A stretch of 64,000 nucleotides of DNA from Lagopus muta. Its lineage: Eukaryota > Chordata > Aves > Galliformes > Phasianidae. Below are positions 58,986 through 64,000 of the stretch, piece after piece (the stretch's first letter is position 1; every line of letters starts with the position of its first letter). The position numbers and the translations under genes are program-made. The notes under the pieces were generated by a model. It saw only the letters and a program-made list of their open reading frames with translations. It had not been told where the DNA came from and did not search any database. The DNA lies in the NCBI RefSeq assembly GCF_023343835.1, contig NC_064435.1, positions 55,900,134 through 55,964,133 of the forward strand. Reading direction: 5' to 3'.

Positions 58986-60535
58986 GGACATTTTAGAGGG
59001 ATTTAGGAGGAGGTTACCAAGTCACTTAGTTATGCAAATCATGCTTTCTGAGAAAACAGACCGAAAGGGATCAAAATATTTTCTAGAAATCACTGATTCA
59101 TATCGAGATCAGTTTCACTAGTTTTGGTTTGATTTTTTTTTTTTTTTTTTAATAGTTATCTATTCTTAACTAGGCTGAGTTCTCTTAATTGCATTCTGAG
59201 TGCTGAGTTGTGGGATCAGACAACTTGTGAACAGCCAACTAAAGCTGTCATCCTTTTTTATGAGCAACGTATTATATAGTTATGAATGAGTTGAATAAAA
59301 ATGCACTTTTAAAAAATACTCTTAAAAATCAACATTAAGAGCCCTTTCAGATATGAGGTAAACATTAAGAGAAAGCAGGAGAAAAGAAATGAAAGTGCCT
59401 TAGGCAAGTGTGAACACAACCTGGTAAGTTCTGAATAGTTTTAGCACAGTCCACAAAATAGAGGAAAGCAAAAGAAACCAAAGAACAGAAAGGAAAAAAA
59501 AAGAAACAAAATGATGCTTTCCCTGCCTAGGTGAAGTAGTTAGGAGGTGTGATGGTTCCTATACAGGAACACTTGCATCTGGAGAGATTATAAGGTTCAA
59601 TTGAAAGCATATTCAACTTCAGAAAAGTTAGTTTAGAGGAGCCAGCTGCCAGAGTCTACCTATGTTCATTTAAATTCCATTCTAAAATACCCCCAATCAT
59701 ACTATTACGAAACAAACCAAGAAAATTCTGCTGTTAGTAATAATAAATAATTTAAGAAAACTCAAAATATTCTTTCTTATATAATTTTGTATATATTTTC
59801 TCTGGTAAAAATAAGCCTGGAGCTCTGTGCTAGGTTACTGCTCCTAATGAACAGATAAAATGTTGGAAAACTCCTTATTCTCTCTCCACTGAAGTCCACC
59901 GCAGGTCTCAATGAGATTAATTCCATGTGCCAATATAATGCATCTATATACAGAAATTGTTCACACACGCAAAATTACAGCAGCATATAAAAATTATTAT
60001 TACTAAACAGCTAAAAATAAGGAACATTTTCACTTTGAATAGTTATTATGGGTTTCCTGTCAGTGTAAGAACAGACTGAATCTGTCTGATGTCTTGAAGC
60101 AGATCGCACAAAGCACTACGCGGCCCTAGAGTGTCACTTAGACCAGAAGTGTCCACAACCTGCTGCAATGAATGCCGCAATTACTCTGATTCACTGTACC
60201 TTAATGTTACCTGAACTGTAACAGATCTCAGCATTTAAATGTATGCTGTTACTTGCTATTATTTGGTGTACTTTTGTATCCAAGAAAAGATAAACAGTTC
60301 TAGGTTTAGAATGACAATAAACACACTAGAGAAAAGAAGGCTAAACTTTATCAGAAAAACTCAACACTGTCCATAGATTTTTAGCTAGAGGTTTGCTTTA
60401 TACTTACATATACTTACATACTTATATATACACATTTATATGCTTGTGTATATTTACAAATACAAAAACATTTCAAATAAGGTTCAATTAATTGTTAGGT
60501 GAGAATGTTACATAATAAATAATTACTAATTTAAC
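58986..60535. other. AT-rich non-coding DNA
   Basis: A poly-T run lies at about 59137-59151 and a (TATACTTACA)-like run near 60399-60450. No gene is recognised. Confidence 0.55.
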
Positions 60536-60985
60536 ATAGAATCATAGAATGACCTGGGTTCAAAAGGACCACTATGATCATCCAGTTCCAACCCCCTGCT
60601 ATGTGCAGGGTTGCCAACCAGCAGACCAGGCTGCCCAGAGTCACATTCAGCCTGGCCTTGAATGCCTCCAGGGATGGGGCATCCACAACCTCCTTGGGCA
60701 ACTTGCTCCAGTGCCTCACCATCCTCTCAGTGAAAAACTTCCTCCTAATATCTAACCTAAATCTCCCCTGTCTCAGTTTAAAACCATTCCCCCTTGTCCT
60801 ATCGCTACATACCATTTAAACAGCCGTTCCCCCTCCTGTTTATACGCTCCCTTCAAATACTAGAAGGCCTAGTAGACAATGAGGTCTCCATGGAGCCTTC
60901 TCTTCTCCAAGCTAAACAAGCCCAGTTCCCTCAGCCTTTCTTCATAAAAGAGGTGCTCCAGCCTTCTCTGAAATTTTGACAGGAG
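60536..60985 (-). mobile_element. CR1 3' end, antisense (about 450 bp)
   Basis: It begins 'ATAGAATCATAGAATGACCT' and continues 'GATCATCCAGTTCCAACCCC' and 'CACAACCTCCTTGGGCAACT', ending with 'TCCCTCAGCCTTTCTTCAT'. On the minus strand 60531-60815 still encodes the CR1 RT tail ('[20 protein letters not shown]'). It is moderately preserved and 5'-truncated. Confidence 0.93.
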
Positions 60986-61159
60986 ATAATACATAGGCTT
61001 CCAAGATCAAAACTCATTTCTCTCCTAATTTATGAGCTTCTGTATCTGTTGAGTCATTATAACACTACTCTGAACAAGATTCTTGATCTTACAAAAGAGT
61101 TTAAATTCTTTTTTAGATTCTGATGGTAAAAATAAGAGCTTGCTGTTATAATGGAAATA

Positions 61160-61683
61160 CAGAGGTTATTCCTAAAATAATGTCTCCTATTTATTTCCAT
61201 AGAAACGTGAACAAAGAGCACAATAACACTATTTGATAGAGCAAATTCTCAGCAACGAAACACTCTTTTTCAACATAGTCACCACCATTAGCTATGATGC
61301 CTGCATGGTGCACTAGTAAAATTCTGTGCCAGAGAGGTGAACCACTGTCTCTGTCACCGCTGCAGAAATAGACCACCCACCGTGTCACTGCACAGTCTTC
61401 CACTGTTTGGTCTCCATAAACTCAGCAGGCATTGATGAATGTCAGTGGGTGCCATTTTTTCTGTATGGAGGGATTCAGTGCCACACCTTTCTTCATATGC
61501 ACTTCCATGTCAGATGCCATTGTATAAGACTGCCCCTCTGCTGCCATCTGTCACATGGCAACAAAATGTAATGGAATATTGGTGTGATGATTCGACCTCT
61601 TCTGCCGTGCCACCGACATTCACCTCTGATGTCATGGGCCAAGTTAAAAAACTAGGAGGCATCACTTTCAGAGAAGCACTCAG
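61160..61683 (-). mobile_element. Mariner-like non-autonomous DNA transposon, third copy
   Basis: Imperfect terminal repeats: left 'AAAATAATGTCTCCTATTT', right complement 'GAAAGTGATGCCTCCTAG'. TA dinucleotides lie at 61158-61159 and 61684-61685. The interior is collinear with 5979-6503. At 524 bp it has no transposase frame. Confidence 0.78.
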
Positions 61684-64000
61684 TACCAGTGAAAAACATT
61701 AATTTAAAAATTTAATATTTCTTGAGTTTTTGAGTATTTGTTTACACCATCTTTATTCCTGTATTTTTTAAAAATACAGAATTCATCATAGTACTCAATA
61801 TTTGCTTCACATTGTCTTTATAAGGCATTATATATGGTACTTGGTCTTTATTTTGCAAATGTATAGCTGATGGGATTAACTAAGTACTTCATCATATACT
61901 ACCTGGGAAGAAATGCAATATTCTAGGCATTACTTGATGTATGAAGTGCAAGTTCATGATTACACTCAGACAGTGTTAAAAGCAATTAGTGATTTTTGGA
62001 TTTTACTGACAATGGCTAACAAGGAAATGATCAGCTATGTGAGTATGCCAGATAAGAGTGGAAAAATTGATGTTTTGAAAATGGATTTGCAGTATAAGTT
62101 TGCAATATATTTGTAGGACTTTAGTTACATTGCTGGGATTATAACTGGTATTGAAATATATTTAAACTGATGTGTTTCATGTTAACTATGGGTTTGCACT
62201 TATTACCACTGACTTTTTAAAAGTAAGAATAACTGTAAACAATGAACAAAAGTCAAAGCCCTATCATTTAGGCTCAATCCTAATGATGTTTTTCATAAAA
62301 TTCCTAGTAGAGAAAATGACTATATAGAAGTAAACCAAGTAGGGTTAACCTCTTAATTAAAAAGATAATATATCTATTTCACTATGGCACAATTTTGCTG
62401 ATACTACTAAGCAACTGATCAAAAGCTTTGCCTATCATTTGACAAGCCACCTAATCAATGTCTAACTACAATCATGATGTATCATAATAATTCTCAGTTT
62501 ATAACCAGTTAATATGATTGAGTTAAAAGATAACCAATAATCATATATTTCTGTCTTGAATACTCTCACAGATGAAGACAAACCAAACAAAGGAATCTGA
62601 TCCATTAAAAAGTTGATTATTTTACAGTGAATCATTATTATTTAATGATTAGAAATGGTTGTAATTCATCTGACCAAACATGGTCTTGGAACAGGAGAAT
62701 GTAGAGTTCAAATGCTTTCAATAATAAATAAAAACAAATGATTTTTTTTTCTATAGTTACATGTAATTTAATGGACTTTGATCTAACAAGTTATTACCTG
62801 TGAAAATCATGAAGGGTATTGATGACACTGATTTTTGAGTGCTTGTTAACACATAAGGTTATAATGGATTGAAATAAGCTATTAATTATAATAGTTACTT
62901 TTAAGCAACTCTACCTGTGACCCTGCCTATTCCAGCAATGAATGTCATATTGCAAACATATGAAACCACTTTCATCTATTTCTTAAAAACTTCATCTGTA
63001 AACAAGCATCTTCTACTTAGCTTGTGCAAGATAAAAATTTGGTCCAAAGAAATCAAAATGTTCTACTTCAAAGTTAAAACTGTTACAGCTAACAAACAAA
63101 ATGTAGCAACTAAACATCTCCCTAGTTTCATCGTCTCTCTCCTCATCCCACCAACATAAGCAGATCCAGCTTGCAAGATGCTGACCAGTAATGAGAGACA
63201 ATACATATCCATCACACTCACTGCCTCAGAGAGTATGAAAGGGCATACTGCTTTTTGCAAGGTTGTATTAAAATTATAGATGTAAAATTTGAAGATATAC
63301 AGGTAAGAAACAAACTGTATGATGAGTATCATTCCTAAAATAGGTTTTGGTTTCTACCCTACCAAGTATCCACTGAAGAAACAATAAAACAGTGCTTCCC
63401 AAAGACACACAAGTGAGAGGGAAGTAGCTAGTCCCTGGAAGGGAAGATATCAAATGTACAGTGTTCTCATAGGAATAACTTACACAGCAATTTATGAGCA
63501 AGTTTGAAAGTTGTTGGAAGGAATATTGTGTTATTACTCTCGCAGGAACCAAAGCTGTTATTGTGCCACTGGCCTGCTTCACAGTGTTATGTTTTACACT
63601 TAGAAACTGTCACGATGCTCCTTGACATGAACTTTGAACCAGCTCCAAATGATAGCTAATCAATGTACTTTCATAAATTACTTCAGATAAGCCTATTCTT
63701 TATATGCCAGAAGGCTCCTCTAAGCAGCTTCACATAATTCTTGTTGCATTCCACACTGCCTTAAATATATAATAAAATATCTACCAAAGTGCACCTATTC
63801 AAACTCAGGTACAAAAAAGAGGAATGGGAACAAGCATTTCCAAATAAACAAACAAACCACCCCCAAAAAAGCCATGTTTGTAATTAGTGTACAGTGAGAA
63901 TTTACTGCCCTATTTCAATTTAATACCACTATTTATACAATGGTGCCAACTTCACAGCTTAGCATGAAAGACACGCAAAGAAAGAGGGAAAGGGTATATC
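61684..64000. other. AT-rich non-coding DNA
   Basis: No gene or element is recognised. The frames at 63063-63332 and 63274-63582 (minus) have no family signature. Confidence 0.55.

Noticed and set aside
1..64000. CRISPR arrays, operons, tRNA or rRNA genes
   Set aside because: No regularly spaced repeats of CRISPR type, no bacterial gene organisation and no cloverleaf with A/B boxes was found; the content is that of a bird nuclear genome.

Overview
The window looks like a non-coding stretch of a bird chromosome, most likely chicken (Gallus) or a close galliform. The evidence is many CR1 LINE fragments in both orientations, several ending in the avian 'ATTCTGTGATTCTGTGATT'-type tail. There are also mariner-like elements with the 'AAAGTAATGCCTCCTATT' inverted repeat known from the chicken genome, an ERV-L type provirus remnant, and a proviral family that I take to be the chicken ENS-1/ERNI ('Soprano') group. 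The DNA is AT-rich with long A/T homopolymers. I found no convincing exon of a host gene, so this is probably intergenic DNA or a large intron. Almost every long reading frame lies inside a mobile element.

Layout. 1-10.2 kb: AT-rich DNA with an old LTR-like repeat (4.1-4.65 kb), two mariner-like elements (6.0-6.5 and 8.16-8.75 kb) and a 43-bp poly-A tract. 10.2-14.7 kb: a broken plus-strand ERV-L type provirus with recognisable gag, protease, RT, RNase H and the start of integrase, then truncated. 15.8-18.3 kb and 20.5-21.0 kb: old CR1 copies. 21.1-21.9 kb: an old avian LTR-like repeat, with a second copy at 49.2-49.8 kb. 24.86-25.69 kb: a younger 5'-truncated CR1. 27.8-28.1 and 35.0-35.5 kb: old minus-strand CR1 pieces.

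35.7-41.3 kb is the centre of interest: a minus-strand LTR-internal-LTR provirus. Its two 798-bp LTRs differ at only two positions that I can find. It has TG...CA ends, a 5-bp target duplication (AGTAT), a primer binding site resembling the 3' end of tRNA-Ser, and one intact 515-codon gag-like ORF with a coiled coil and a PxVxL motif. Its 5' leader is a repeat array, and two env transmembrane-type fragments lie in tandem near the 3' end. I see no pol. At 42.5-45.3 kb there is an older, deleted copy of the same family in the same orientation. Comparing the two shows what is conserved: the gag stop codon, a post-gag segment of about 100 codons, the leader repeats and the primer site.

45.3-64 kb is again AT-rich DNA. 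It holds a GC-rich patch at 53.9-54.2 kb, a long degenerate CR1 that includes endonuclease/RT-region sequence (56.2-57.7 kb), two minus-strand CR1 3' ends (58.9 and 60.5-61.0 kb) and a third mariner-like copy (61.2-61.7 kb). All family names are from memory of the sequences; no database search was possible.
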